Shown here: one piece after another, positions 1 through 6,887 of the stretch
How positions within the stretch are numbered: position 1 is the first letter of the stretch
How the letters are laid out: every line of letters starts with the position of its first letter
DNA from: JBGLNJ01 sp964353405
Lineage (GTDB): Bacteria; Chloroflexota; Anaerolineae; Fen-1058
DNA: 29,260 bases
Reading direction: 5' to 3'
Assembly: GCA_964353405.1 (NCBI GenBank)
Contig: CAYGWJ010000348.1
Span: 1-29,260 of the forward strand
Made by a program: the position numbers and the translations under genes
The notes under the pieces: generated by a model
Database searches by the model: none
Told to the model about the DNA's origin: nothing
Seen by the model: the letters and a program-made list of their open reading frames with translations, nothing else

Positions 1-5
1 AGAAC

Positions 6-62
6 TGACAAGGTGACAAGGTGACATGGTGAACAGAGTCACCTTGTCACCTTGTCACCTTG
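6..62. repeat. Hairpin made of 8-bp tandem units
   Basis: A 20-bp perfect inverted repeat has arms at 6-25 and 38-57 and a 12-nt loop. The right side is three tandem copies of GTCACCTT (38-61) and the left side carries the complementary unit AAGGTGAC twice. The last codons and the TGA stop of the second hdrC gene lie inside the repeat, so the protein tail (GDKVT) is encoded by it. It may also act as a transcription terminator for the hdr operon, but no T-tract follows on the minus strand. Confidence 0.9.
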
Positions 63-601
63 TCACCTTGTTTGCTTATCTCGATGACGCGCTTTACACG
101 GTCACGATTCCGGCTGAATTGGGGCAACACCGGCACCTTTCCCTTGACGAATAGTTTGGCCGCCAGCGCCATAATGGACGGGTCTTTGAACAGGTCGCCC
201 GAAAGCAGCTCGTAAGCACCCATGAGTCCGGCTTCGTGCATCTCGCCCGTCAACCCGACAACAGTCAAAAAGATGTCGTGGAATTTCTTGACGTTGGGCA
301 CGGCAGGCTGGACGCCTTCCGACACGGCAATTTGCCGGAGCGCGTCCATCACGTGCGCGATGTCAATGTCGTTCGGGCAGCGCGCGCCGCACGTCTCGCA
401 TCCGGCGCACAGCCAGATGTCGGGGCTGGCCAGCACTTGTTGCTTCTGGCCCAACTGCACCATCCGCAAGACAATGTCCGGCCCATAAACCATGTCCTGC
501 GCAATGGGGCAGCCCGCCGTGCACTTGTGGCAGTGATAGCACAATTGGATGGTCTCGTGAGCCAGAGTGTTGACTTGCTGTTGTAAGGTCATATCGATCA
601 T
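47..601 (-). CDS. hdrC: HdrC-like heterodisulfide reductase iron-sulfur subunit (second copy)
   Basis: Small ferredoxin-like subunit (184 aa) expected to pass electrons between the HdrA flavoprotein and an HdrB-type catalytic subunit. Two [4Fe-4S] motifs are visible: Cys21, 24, 27, 31-Pro and Cys65, 68, 71, 75-Pro, the usual HdrC spacing. The start at 601 is chosen because GGAGAG lies just upstream; the open frame runs further 5' but that part reads as antisense of the preceding hdrA. It is the last hdr gene visible in the minus-strand cluster, 73 bp after the second hdrA. The extreme C-terminus is written in an 8-bp tandem repeat and is probably not functional sequence. The name HdrC is by family; the physiological partner is unknown. 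Confidence 0.88.
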   Translation of the reverse strand: MIDMTLQQQVNTLAHETIQLCYHCHKCTAGCPIAQDMVYGPDIVLRMVQLGQKQQVLASPDIWLCAGCETCGARCPNDIDIAHVMDALRQIAVSEGVQPAVPNVKKFHDIFLTVVGLTGEMHEAGLMGAYELLSGDLFKDPSIMALAAKLFVKGKVPVLPQFSRNRDRVKRVIEISKQGDKVTR

Positions 602-618
602 GTTTCTCTCCGATGAGT

Positions 619-673
619 GAAGAGCGAAGAGTGAAGAGCGACATCGCCACTCGCTCTTCCTTCTTCGCTCTTC
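619..673. repeat. Stacked inverted repeat between hdrA and hdrC copies
   Basis: Two nested perfect stems: a 12-bp stem (619-630 with 662-673) and a 9-bp stem (633-641 with 651-659), together forming one long, slightly bulged hairpin built from repeats of GAAGAGCGA and related words. It fills almost the whole gap between the second hdrA stop and the second hdrC ribosome-binding site. In the transcript it could affect mRNA stability or the relative expression of the two genes. Confidence 0.85.
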
Positions 674-674
674 G

Positions 675-2375
675 TCACACGAGAACGTCCGCCATAAACA
701 AAATCTGCGTCGGCGTCCAGTTGCGGACGATGCTGGCTTTGTTGGGGCAGGCCGCCGCGCACGCGCCGCACGCCTGGCACAACGCCGGGTTGACTGCCGC
801 CACTTGCATAATCTCGTCAATCTGCCGCGCGCCATACGGGCACGCCTTGACGCACAGCCCGCACGCCGAGCACAACTCGGGCGCCACTTGCGCGATGGTC
901 GGCTCGGCCTTCATCTCGTCGCGGCTAAAGAGCTGCATCACTTTGGCCGCCGCAGCTCCCGCTTGCGAAACGGTTTCGGGAATGTCCTTCGGCCCCTGGC
1001 CCGCGCCCGCAAGGTATATGCCCGCGGTCAAACTTTCGACCGGGCGAAGCTTGGGGTGTGCTTCATTGTAAAAACCATTGGCGTCTGTGCTGATGTGCAA
1101 TCGCTGTGCGAGTTCCTTGGCGCCATCGGGGGCCAACATCGGCGTCGCCAACACCACAAGATCGGCGGCGATTTCGACCGCGCGATTGCAGAGCGTGTCG
1201 CTGCCCCACACGACGACCTTGTCTCCATCCTGGAAAATCCGGCTGACCTTGCCGCGCAGGTAGAGCGCGCGGGTGTCCGTCATCGCGCGCTGGACGTATT
1301 CGTCATAGCCCTTGCCCGCCGAGCGGATGTCAATGTAAAACACATACGCCTGGCCGTACGGCACGCGCTCTTTGAACAGCATGGCCTGCTTGGCCGTGAC
1401 CATGCAGCAGACTTGAGAGCAATACGGCACGCCGTGTTCCGGGTCGCGCGAACCGGCGCACTGGACGAACACGACTTCGCGCGGTGTCTTGCCATCGGAT
1501 GGGCGCTCGAGTTTTGCGCCGGGCGCGAGCATCGCTTCAAAGGTCAATCCGTCCACTACATCGGGGATAGTGCCTCCGCCGTATTCGGGCAATCGAGACA
1601 GCGGATAGCGGGTATAACCCGTCGCCGCGACGACCGCGCCTACCTCGTAGGGCAAGATGCCATCTTGCCCTACGCGCTTCACCGTCGCCTTGAAATTACC
1701 GACATAGCCATCCACCTGCGTCACTTCTGCGCTCGTGATGACCTGGATGTTCGGATGATTCAGCACACGGTCAATGCGGCGCGCAAGCAGGTCGGGCGCG
1801 GAGGCCAGGTTGAGATCCGTGCCGGCTAGATTCGCCATCTTGCCGCCGAGGCGATGGCTGTCCTCGACCAGAATCACCGGGTAGCCCGCGTCGGCGATGT
1901 CGAGCGCGGCGCTGATACCCGCGATGCCGCCGCCGATGACCAGCGCCTTTTTGGTCAGCGGCAGGCTGAGCGGGTCGAGCGCCTCGTTGCGCTTGACCTT
2001 TTCCACCATGGACTGGATCGTATAGAGCGCCTTGTCCGTGGCGCGCGCTTTTTCGTTCTGATGCACCCAAGAGCACTGCTCGCGAATGTTGGCGCACTCG
2101 AGCAGGTAGGGGTTCATTCCGGCAGCGGCCGCCGTGCGGCGGAAGGTCGTCTCGTGCATCGCGGGCGAGCACGCCGCCACGACCACGCCGTCCAACCCGT
2201 ACTCCTGGATGGCGTCCCGGATGATTCGCTGGCCGGGGTCGGAGCAGGTGTATTTGTACGTTGTGGCGAACGCAACGCCGGGATAGCTCTTGAGATCCTC
2301 GGCGACCTTGTCCACGTCCACCGAACCGGCAATATTGATTCCGCAGTGACAGATGAATACGCCGACTTTACGCAT
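675..2375 (-). CDS. hdrA: HdrA-like FAD/iron-sulfur protein with N-terminal domain and C-terminal 2[4Fe-4S] ferredoxin
   Basis: Flavoprotein subunit of a heterodisulfide-reductase-like complex, 566 aa. The order is: HdrA N-terminal domain (1 to about 140, with Cys9, Cys11 and further Cys at 44, 69, 94, 101), an FAD-binding Rossmann fold (GGGIAG at 148-153), the conserved CAGSRDPEHG and YCSQVCCM segments, and a C-terminal ferredoxin with Cys502, 505, 508, 512 and 533, 536, 539, 543. The ferredoxin normally inserted in the middle of HdrA is missing: the stretch between the FAD fold and the VVAATGY segment is short and cysteine-free. That short stretch contains a perfect 29-bp palindrome coding for VGQDGILPY. 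The gene follows the aminotransferase by 21 bp and precedes the second hdrC. Family is confident; specific electron donor and acceptor are unknown. Confidence 0.9.
   Translation of the reverse strand: MRKVGVFICHCGINIAGSVDVDKVAEDLKSYPGVAFATTYKYTCSDPGQRIIRDAIQEYGLDGVVVAACSPAMHETTFRRTAAAAGMNPYLLECANIREQCSWVHQNEKARATDKALYTIQSMVEKVKRNEALDPLSLPLTKKALVIGGGIAGISAALDIADAGYPVILVEDSHRLGGKMANLAGTDLNLASAPDLLARRIDRVLNHPNIQVITSAEVTQVDGYVGNFKATVKRVGQDGILPYEVGAVVAATGYTRYPLSRLPEYGGGTIPDVVDGLTFEAMLAPGAKLERPSDGKTPREVVFVQCAGSRDPEHGVPYCSQVCCMVTAKQAMLFKERVPYGQAYVFYIDIRSAGKGYDEYVQRAMTDTRALYLRGKVSRIFQDGDKVVVWGSDTLCNRAVEIAADLVVLATPMLAPDGAKELAQRLHISTDANGFYNEAHPKLRPVESLTAGIYLAGAGQGPKDIPETVSQAGAAAAKVMQLFSRDEMKAEPTIAQVAPELCSACGLCVKACPYGARQIDEIMQVAAVNPALCQACGACAAACPNKASIVRNWTPTQILFMADVLV
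1646..1674. repeat. In-frame palindrome inside hdrA
   Basis: Fourteen-bp perfect arms (1646-1659 and 1661-1674) around a single central base, core word TAGGGCAAGATG. It lies inside the second hdrA (about residues 234-243), exactly where canonical HdrA proteins carry an inserted ferredoxin. The frame stays open. Architecture matches the intergenic hairpins elsewhere in the window. Confidence 0.9.
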
Positions 2376-2396
2376 GGCCCATGTCCCGTATGTGTT

Positions 2397-3542
2397 TCAT
2401 AATCCAATCAAGCTTGCGCCCACCGGCACGTCAATCCCTTTGACGCGCAAAAACTCTTCGATGGCAAAGAGCAAATCCATCACAAAATCACGCGAGGCCG
2501 CCTTGCCGATGTGACCGATGCGCAGAATCTGGCCGGACAGCTCACCGATGCCGCCGCCGATGTACAGGCCGCGCTCCTGGGCCAGCCATGCCTGCAAATC
2601 GTGCGCGGTGAACTCGGGCCGGGGCTTGAGCGCCGTCACGAGCGGCGAAGCAAACTCGCTTGTCACGAACAGCGGCAAGCCCATGTTGCTCAGGCCGGCT
2701 CGAACGGCGCGACAGGCGCGCACGTGCTTGGCAAAATGCTCCGGCAACCCCACGGCCACGATCTTGCGCAGGCTGGCGCGCAGCGCGATAATGTTGTTCG
2801 TCGGCACGGTCACCGGGCTGGGATGCCAACTGCCCCATTCGTCGGCATACTTGCGCCACGTCTTGAGGTTGAGATACCAGCCGTGATTCGTCGTGGTGTG
2901 GCGGTTGACCAATTCCCACGCGCGCGGGCTGACGGAAATGAGCGCCAGGCCGGGCGGGCACTCGAGGCACTTGTTCACCGCCGTCACGCACACGTCAAGA
3001 CCCCATGCATCCACCGGCACATCCACGCCGCCCAGCGACGAAACCGCGTCCACCACTAACACACGGCCCGCCTCCCGCACGGCCTCGGCCAACTCGCGCA
3101 GCGGGTTCATCACCGTCGTCGTCGTTTCGTGATGAACGATCACCACCACCTGCGCATCGGGCTGCTCGCGCAGCGCCTGGGACAGGTCATCCACCGCAAT
3201 GGGCAAACCCAATGGCGCGGCGACGTGCACGACGTTCAGGCCGTTGCTTTCGGCCACCGTGGCCAATCGCTCGCCAAAGAAACCGTTGTGGCAAACGATC
3301 ACTTTTTGCCCGGTCGCCAGCAGTGAACCCATTGCCATTTCCAGCCCCGCCGTCCCAGGGCCGGGCACCATAAACACATCGTTCCGGGTCTGAAAGACCT
3401 GCTTGAGCAGAGCGGTCGTCTCGTTATAAACGTCCATCCACTCGGGGCCATAGTGACGCATCACGGGCTGGCCCAGCGCGTCCAGCACGTCGTCGTCCAC
3501 CGAAACAGGGCCGGGGATAAAGAGCTTGTAGGGCTTGGTCAT
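2397..3542 (-). CDS. Class V aminotransferase (alanine/serine-glyoxylate or -pyruvate type)
   Basis: PLP-dependent fold-type I aminotransferase of 381 aa, resembling alanine-glyoxylate / serine-pyruvate aminotransferases. Visible hallmarks: the N-terminal FIPGPVSV, the MRHYGPEW segment, VPGPGTAGLEMA (cofactor phosphate region), VDAVSSLGG with the PLP-contacting Asp, and Lys191 in NKCLECPPG as the Schiff-base lysine. The start at 3542 gives the family's normal N-terminus; an in-frame extension upstream is antisense-like and overlaps hdrA. It is embedded between two hdrA genes on the same strand (10 bp after one, 21 bp before the other), so it is probably co-transcribed with them. The amino donor and acceptor cannot be told from sequence. 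A link to Hdr electron transfer is inferred from position only. Confidence 0.88.
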   Translation of the reverse strand: MTKPYKLFIPGPVSVDDDVLDALGQPVMRHYGPEWMDVYNETTALLKQVFQTRNDVFMVPGPGTAGLEMAMGSLLATGQKVIVCHNGFFGERLATVAESNGLNVVHVAAPLGLPIAVDDLSQALREQPDAQVVVIVHHETTTTVMNPLRELAEAVREAGRVLVVDAVSSLGGVDVPVDAWGLDVCVTAVNKCLECPPGLALISVSPRAWELVNRHTTTNHGWYLNLKTWRKYADEWGSWHPSPVTVPTNNIIALRASLRKIVAVGLPEHFAKHVRACRAVRAGLSNMGLPLFVTSEFASPLVTALKPRPEFTAHDLQAWLAQERGLYIGGGIGELSGQILRIGHIGKAASRDFVMDLLFAIEEFLRVKGIDVPVGASLIGL

Positions 3543-3552
3543 AGCTCTTCGT

Positions 3553-5007
3553 TCAATCCTTGATTCGTTGTTGTGCTGTTTGCCGAAACATTGTGAGCAC
3601 TTTGGCCGCCGCGCTGCTAGCCTGGGCAACCGTCTCCGGTATGTCCTTGGGGCCAAGGCCCGCGCCCGCCAGGAACACGCCGGGCAAATTGCTTTCGACC
3701 GGCGCGAGTTCCGCTTCGCTCGGTTGATAAAAGCCGTCCGCATCGAGCGCCAATTCGAGGCCGGGAATACCGTAGAGACGGCTCGCCGAGCCGTCTCTAC
3801 TTGCCGAGCCGTCTCTACTTGCCGAGCCGTCTCTACTTGTCGAGCCGTCTCTACTTGCCAAGCCGTCTCTACTTGCCGAGCCGTCTCTACTTGCCAAGCC
3901 GTCTCTACCGGCGGGAATCGCGGCGACGGATAGCACCACCAAGTCAGCAGCGATTTCGACCTTGCGACCGGAGAGCGTGTCGCTGCCCCAGACCATCACT
4001 TTATCGCCATCGCGATAAATCTTGCTGACCTTGCCGCGCAGGTACACCACACCCTCGTCCTCTTGTGCGCGATTGATAAATTCTTCATAGCCCTTGCCGC
4101 CCGCGCGGATGTCAATGTAAAACACGTACGGCTGGCCGTGATGCACGCGGTGCTTGTAGAGAATCGCTTGCTTGGCCGTGTACATGCAGCAAATCTTGCT
4201 GCAGTAGGGCATCCCGTGTTCCGGGTCGCGGCTACCGGCGCACTGAACGAACACGACTTCACGCGGCTCTTTGCCGTCGGAAGGACGCTTGACCTTGCCT
4301 CCCGTCGGGCCGCTGGCGGAGAGCAATCGCTCGAATGCAAGCGCGTCAATCACGTCGGGAACCTTGCCGCCGCCGTATTCGGGCAGCCTGGTCTGCGGGA
4401 ACAAATCAAAGCCGGTCGCCACCACAATCGCGCCGACGCGCTCTTCAATGAACGACTCGGTTTGCGCAAAATCAATCGAGTTGGTCGGGCAGAATTTGAG
4501 GCACGCGCCGCATTTGGGCTTTTCGCCCTTGGCGATAGACTGCAATCGGACGCATACCTCGGGATTGACGACGGGCTTGTTCGGCACGGCCTGCGGCGAG
4601 AGGGTGTAAATGGCTTTACGCACGCCTAGCCCTCGGTCGAATTCGGCGGGCGCTTTCCACGGGCACTTTTCCTGGCACACGCCGCAGCCGGTGCACGCAT
4701 CCCAATTCACATACTTTGTCTTTTGCCGAATTCGCACTGTGAAATCGCCAGGCACGCCGCTGATGTCGGCAATCTCGCTATACGTGTATAGCTTGATGTT
4801 CTCGTGATGCCCGACCTCGACCGTGCGCGGGGTCATGATGCACTGCGAGCAGTCGAGCGTGGGGAAGGTCTCGCTCAGTTGCGCCATGTGCCCGCCGATG
4901 GACGGCTGCCGATCCACGAGCGCGACCTGGTAGCCCGAGTTGGCAATATCCAGCGAAGCTTGAATGCCCGCAATGCCTGCGCCGATCACAAGTGCTTTAT
5001 TGATCAT
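3553..5007 (-). CDS. hdrA: HdrA-like FAD protein with inserted ferredoxin, lacking N- and C-terminal domains
   Basis: Second HdrA paralog, 484 aa. It starts directly with the Rossmann FAD fold (GAGIAG at 9-14) and has the canonical inserted ferredoxin: Cys105, 108, 111, 115 and Cys152, 166, 169, 173, with the typical EFDRGLGVRKAIY linker. CAGSRDPEHG and YCSKICCM follow. Missing compared with full-length HdrA are the N-terminal domain of about 140 residues and the C-terminal ferredoxin, which are the parts the neighbouring HdrA keeps. Residues about 367-412 are a hexapeptide repeat (SRDGSA/SRDGLA) encoded by 18-bp tandem repeats. It lies 37 bp after hdrB and 10 bp before the aminotransferase, in the same operon. 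Probably works with the HdrB and HdrC encoded upstream. Confidence 0.9.
   Translation of the reverse strand: MINKALVIGAGIAGIQASLDIANSGYQVALVDRQPSIGGHMAQLSETFPTLDCSQCIMTPRTVEVGHHENIKLYTYSEIADISGVPGDFTVRIRQKTKYVNWDACTGCGVCQEKCPWKAPAEFDRGLGVRKAIYTLSPQAVPNKPVVNPEVCVRLQSIAKGEKPKCGACLKFCPTNSIDFAQTESFIEERVGAIVVATGFDLFPQTRLPEYGGGKVPDVIDALAFERLLSASGPTGGKVKRPSDGKEPREVVFVQCAGSRDPEHGMPYCSKICCMYTAKQAILYKHRVHHGQPYVFYIDIRAGGKGYEEFINRAQEDEGVVYLRGKVSKIYRDGDKVMVWGSDTLSGRKVEIAADLVVLSVAAIPAGRDGLASRDGSASRDGLASRDGSTSRDGSASRDGSASRDGSASRLYGIPGLELALDADGFYQPSEAELAPVESNLPGVFLAGAGLGPKDIPETVAQASSAAAKVLTMFRQTAQQRIKD
3772..3908. repeat. 18-bp in-frame tandem repeat seeded by a palindrome, inside hdrA
   Basis: A 14-bp inverted repeat (3772-3785 with 3787-3800, one central base) is followed by six further 18-bp units (3801-3908), each a 14-mer CGAGCCGTCTCTAC plus a 4-base TTGC/TTGT linker, with one-base variants. 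In total there are seven direct copies and one inverted copy of the 14-mer. Because 18 bp is six codons, the array stays in frame and adds SRDGSA-type hexapeptides to the HdrA protein. Confidence 0.95.
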
Positions 5008-5031
5008 AGTTCTGTCTCAATTACCAAGTGT

Positions 5032-5080
5032 CAATGATCAATTCTCAAATTGATAATTGGTCATTGGTCATTGATAATTG
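5032..5080. repeat. AT-rich inverted/tandem repeat between hdrB and hdrA
   Basis: An imperfect 12-bp inverted repeat (5032-5043 with 5055-5066, 11 of 12 paired) with tandem TTGGTCA words (5057-5070). The last codons and stop of hdrB (QLSMTNDQLSI tail) lie inside it. Base composition is much more AT-rich than the flanking genes. Confidence 0.75.
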
Positions 5081-5869
5081 TCCCAATCCCAACGCTGCCG
5101 CAATCAACTCGGTGAAATAGTAAACGGGCAGCACGTGTTTGACATCCAGGTTGTACTGGCACAGCGGGCAAGCGGTGACGATGGCCTGCGCTCCGTTCTT
5201 GCGCGCGCTTTCGACAATCGTGCCGGAAAGCGCCGAGGGCACTTCAGGCTTGTTCACGGCGAGGTAACTGCCGCAGCATTCGCCCTTGAACGGAAAGTCA
5301 ACCGGCTCTGCACCGAGCGCCGAAGCCAAGTCCGCCATAATCGTCGGCTGGTCGGGATCGTCCAGGCCGATCTCAGCCGGCGGGCGCAGTAGCAGGCAGC
5401 CATAGTACGGCGCAACCTTCAAGCCTTTGAGCGGTTGGGTCACTTTATCGCCCAACGCTTTCCAGCCCAGGTCGTCGCGGAGCTGCTGCAAAAAGTGCGT
5501 GACCTTGACCTTGCCCGTGTACGTCTGCCCGGCGGTCGTCTCATCCGTGCTCACAAACCAGTTGATGCGTTCGAGCTGTTCAGGGTGCTTGCGAAGCGAA
5601 AATTCGGTGCGCTTCAAGACGTTGTAGCAGATGGCGCACAGCGTTGTGACTTGCCTGGCATGCGTTTGCTCGGCCTGGATAAGGACGCGCGCCGGGGCGA
5701 TGAGGGCCAGCGTGTTATCCGTCGCCAGCGGGAACGTCGCGCCGCAGCACTGCCAGTCGGGTAACTCGTCGAGCGGCATCCCCAAAGCCTGAGCGACAGC
5801 TTTGCCCGATGTGTCATAGTTTTTGGCTTTCGTGGCGAGTGTGCAGCCGGGAAAGTAAGGTGTGCCCAT
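5045..5869 (-). CDS. hdrB: HdrB-like heterodisulfide reductase catalytic subunit
   Basis: A protein of 274 aa with two CCG domains, which in the HdrB family hold the two non-cubane [4Fe-4S] clusters that cleave a disulfide. First set: Cys9, Cys41-Cys42-Gly43, Cys78, Cys81. Second set: Cys158, Cys198-Cys199-Gly200, Cys234, Cys237. Both sets are complete, so the protein is predicted to be catalytically competent. GGAG lies just upstream of the start. The order hdrC-hdrB-hdrA on the minus strand follows the usual grouping. The C-terminal 11 residues or so are encoded by an AT-rich repeat. The true substrate is unknown: bacterial HdrB homologues need not act on CoM-S-S-CoB. Confidence 0.9.
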   Translation of the reverse strand: MGTPYFPGCTLATKAKNYDTSGKAVAQALGMPLDELPDWQCCGATFPLATDNTLALIAPARVLIQAEQTHARQVTTLCAICYNVLKRTEFSLRKHPEQLERINWFVSTDETTAGQTYTGKVKVTHFLQQLRDDLGWKALGDKVTQPLKGLKVAPYYGCLLLRPPAEIGLDDPDQPTIMADLASALGAEPVDFPFKGECCGSYLAVNKPEVPSALSGTIVESARKNGAQAIVTACPLCQYNLDVKHVLPVYYFTELIAAALGLGQLSMTNDQLSI

Positions 5870-5904
5870 TGTTGCTCCAGTTACTCAGCGCAACGGATTT
5901 TCAA

Positions 5905-5953
5905 CGGATAAACGGATAGAGTGCATCGCATCCGTTTATCCGCTGTCTATCCG
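5905..5953. repeat. Hairpin upstream of hdrB
   Basis: A 13-bp perfect inverted repeat (5905-5917 with 5930-5942, 12-nt loop) built from CGGATAAACGGAT, with an overlapping alternative 8-bp pairing CGGATAGA (5913-5920) / TCTATCCG (5946-5953). It lies just upstream of the hdrB ribosome-binding site and overlaps the stop of the small ORF at 5947. Same architecture as the other hairpins in this window. Confidence 0.85.
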
Positions 5954-6147
5954 ATGCGTTCTGTCGTATCAATAACCTTGAGAAAACTTCGCATCTCTGT
6001 TGCGGTAAGATAAACGGGCCATGTTGCCATGTCTTGAGCCATGCCTTCTTCTGCCAATGCTTGCTCAATCTTTGGGTCAAGCTTGGCACACTCAATAGCG
6101 AGGCGGTCGTTCTCTTTATTCAACTTATCGTTGTCTTGCGATGCCAT
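5947..6147 (-). CDS. Small protein, probable antitoxin relic
   Basis: Small ORF of 66 aa. The N-terminal part is charged and helical and ends in ALAEEGMAQDMATWPVY. That resembles small antitoxin-like proteins that end in an acidic helix and a W-P-x-Y tail (from memory, unverified). The last 15 residues (MRSFLKVIDTTERIG) match the C-terminus of the AbrB-type antitoxin encoded at 6599 (MRGFLKGIDTSIERE), and the DNA is visibly related (5961-5994 with 6626-6659). It may be a chimera of two antitoxin fragments. No toxin follows it. A GTG at 6159 would add four residues. With the flanking duplicated hdrC tail it fills the 5870-6227 gap, which holds no other gene I can see. Confidence 0.45.
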   Translation of the reverse strand: MASQDNDKLNKENDRLAIECAKLDPKIEQALAEEGMAQDMATWPVYLTATEMRSFLKVIDTTERIG

Positions 6148-6167
6148 GTCACTAACCACCGACTACG

Positions 6168-6225
6168 CTACGCTGTGAACTTGCGAAACCCCTCGATAAT
6201 CGCCATCTGCGGCGCATCGGCCACG
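6168..6225. repeat. Duplicated 3' end of hdrC
   Basis: The 55 bases 6171-6225 match 6891-6945 at 48 of 55 positions, with a constant offset of 720 bp and no gaps. The second segment is the 3' end of hdrC. Read on the minus strand the copy still encodes the FRKFTA tail followed by a stop (TAG at 6168-6170 instead of TAA at 6888-6890). The two copies bracket the AbrB/PIN module exactly: the toxin stop codon lies 2 bp from the copy. Confidence 0.9.
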
Positions 6226-6227
6226 GG

Positions 6228-6602
6228 TTATTCCTTCTCGATATACTGCACACCCTCAATGCTTTCAAAATGCTCATCCTGAGTCCAGACGGTCGCATTG
6301 TGAGCGCGGGCGGTTGCCAGAATGATGCTGTAGGCCATCGGCAGTATCAAGTCAGTAGAAAGCTTGGCTGCGCTGAGGGCAAGCGGCAAATCCAAATCTA
6401 CCACTTGCCCTTGAGCCATCACTGCGATTGCCTCGAGTGCCGCCTCTTCGCCGCGCTGTTGCAGAGTGCGCTTGAACACTTCGTAGATGCTGACTGAGGG
6501 CACAACCAACTTGGACACATCCTCAATTGAGGGCGCAAAGAAACCCGCGTTTGGCCCTTCGGCAAAATATTCAAGCCACCCTGAAGAATCCACCACATTC
6601 AT
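6228..6602 (-). CDS. vapC: PIN-domain toxin, VapC-like, third acidic residue replaced
   Basis: A 124-aa PIN-domain protein of the VapC type, normally a Mg-dependent ribonuclease restrained by its antitoxin. The conserved acidic positions Asp5 (VVDSSGWLEYF), Glu41 (IYEVFKR) and Asp109 (WTQDEHF) are present. In the LPMAxSII motif, where VapC proteins almost always have Asp, this protein has Tyr91 (codon TAC; GAC would be Asp, one base away). Activity may therefore be lost or weak. The start overlaps the antitoxin stop by 4 bp, typical of a translationally coupled pair. The pair interrupts the hdrC-hdrB gene order and is bracketed by a duplicated hdrC tail. Confidence 0.85.
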   Translation of the reverse strand: MNVVDSSGWLEYFAEGPNAGFFAPSIEDVSKLVVPSVSIYEVFKRTLQQRGEEAALEAIAVMAQGQVVDLDLPLALSAAKLSTDLILPMAYSIILATARAHNATVWTQDEHFESIEGVQYIEKE

Positions 6603-6805
6603 ACGCGATCTGGCTCTCGCTCGATGCTCGTATCAATTCCTTTAAGAAACCCCCGCATCTTTTTAGCCGGCTTGAGCGGGATCAACTCGATGCGTCCTTC
6701 ATACTGAATGACCTGGACTTTTTGACCGGGCTTGATGCTCAATGCCTCACGCAGCGCACGAGGAATCACGACTTGGAATTTAGATGAAACCGTTACCGTT
6801 TGCAT
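6599..6805 (-). CDS. vapB: AbrB/SpoVT-type antitoxin, VapB-like
   Basis: A 68-aa swapped-hairpin AbrB-type DNA-binding antitoxin. The N-terminal VSSKFQVVIPRALREALSIKPGQ is the family signature; the C-terminal KKMRGFLKGIDTSIERE is the usual toxin-binding tail. A strong AGGAGG lies 4 bp before the ATG at 6805. It should bind and neutralise the PIN protein encoded directly downstream and repress its own promoter. Its C-terminal tail is duplicated in the small ORF at 5947. Confidence 0.9.
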   Translation of the reverse strand: MQTVTVSSKFQVVIPRALREALSIKPGQKVQVIQYEGRIELIPLKPAKKMRGFLKGIDTSIEREPDRV

Positions 6806-6845
6806 ATCGCCTCCTATCGATCAAGGTTTCGTAATACGCCTTACA

Positions 6846-6874
6846 ATTCTATCACACTTCTACGAACGCTTGAC
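6846..6874 (-). promoter_or_regulatory. Candidate promoter of the toxin-antitoxin pair
   Basis: On the minus strand TAGAAT (6846-6851) is preceded by TG at the extended -10 position, and a weak -35 GTCAAG (6869-6874) lies 17 bp upstream. This is about 40 bp before the antitoxin start and just after the hdrC stop, so the pair can be expressed on its own. The -35 is poor. Confidence 0.45.
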
Positions 6875-6887
6875 CGACATGGGCTGT

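Noticed and set aside
804..1829. Plus-strand open frame of 341 codons opposite hdrA
   Set aside because: It is a low-complexity antisense shadow; the minus strand encodes a well-conserved HdrA with all cluster motifs.
3543..3743. N-terminal extension of the aminotransferase frame
   Set aside because: It overlaps the 3' end of hdrA, is Arg-rich and out of keeping with the family; the start at 3542 gives the usual FIPGPV N-terminus.
3772..3908. Regularly spaced repeats that resemble a small CRISPR array
   Set aside because: Units are directly adjacent 18-mers with a 4-base linker and no unique spacers, they lie in frame inside hdrA, and no cas genes are present.
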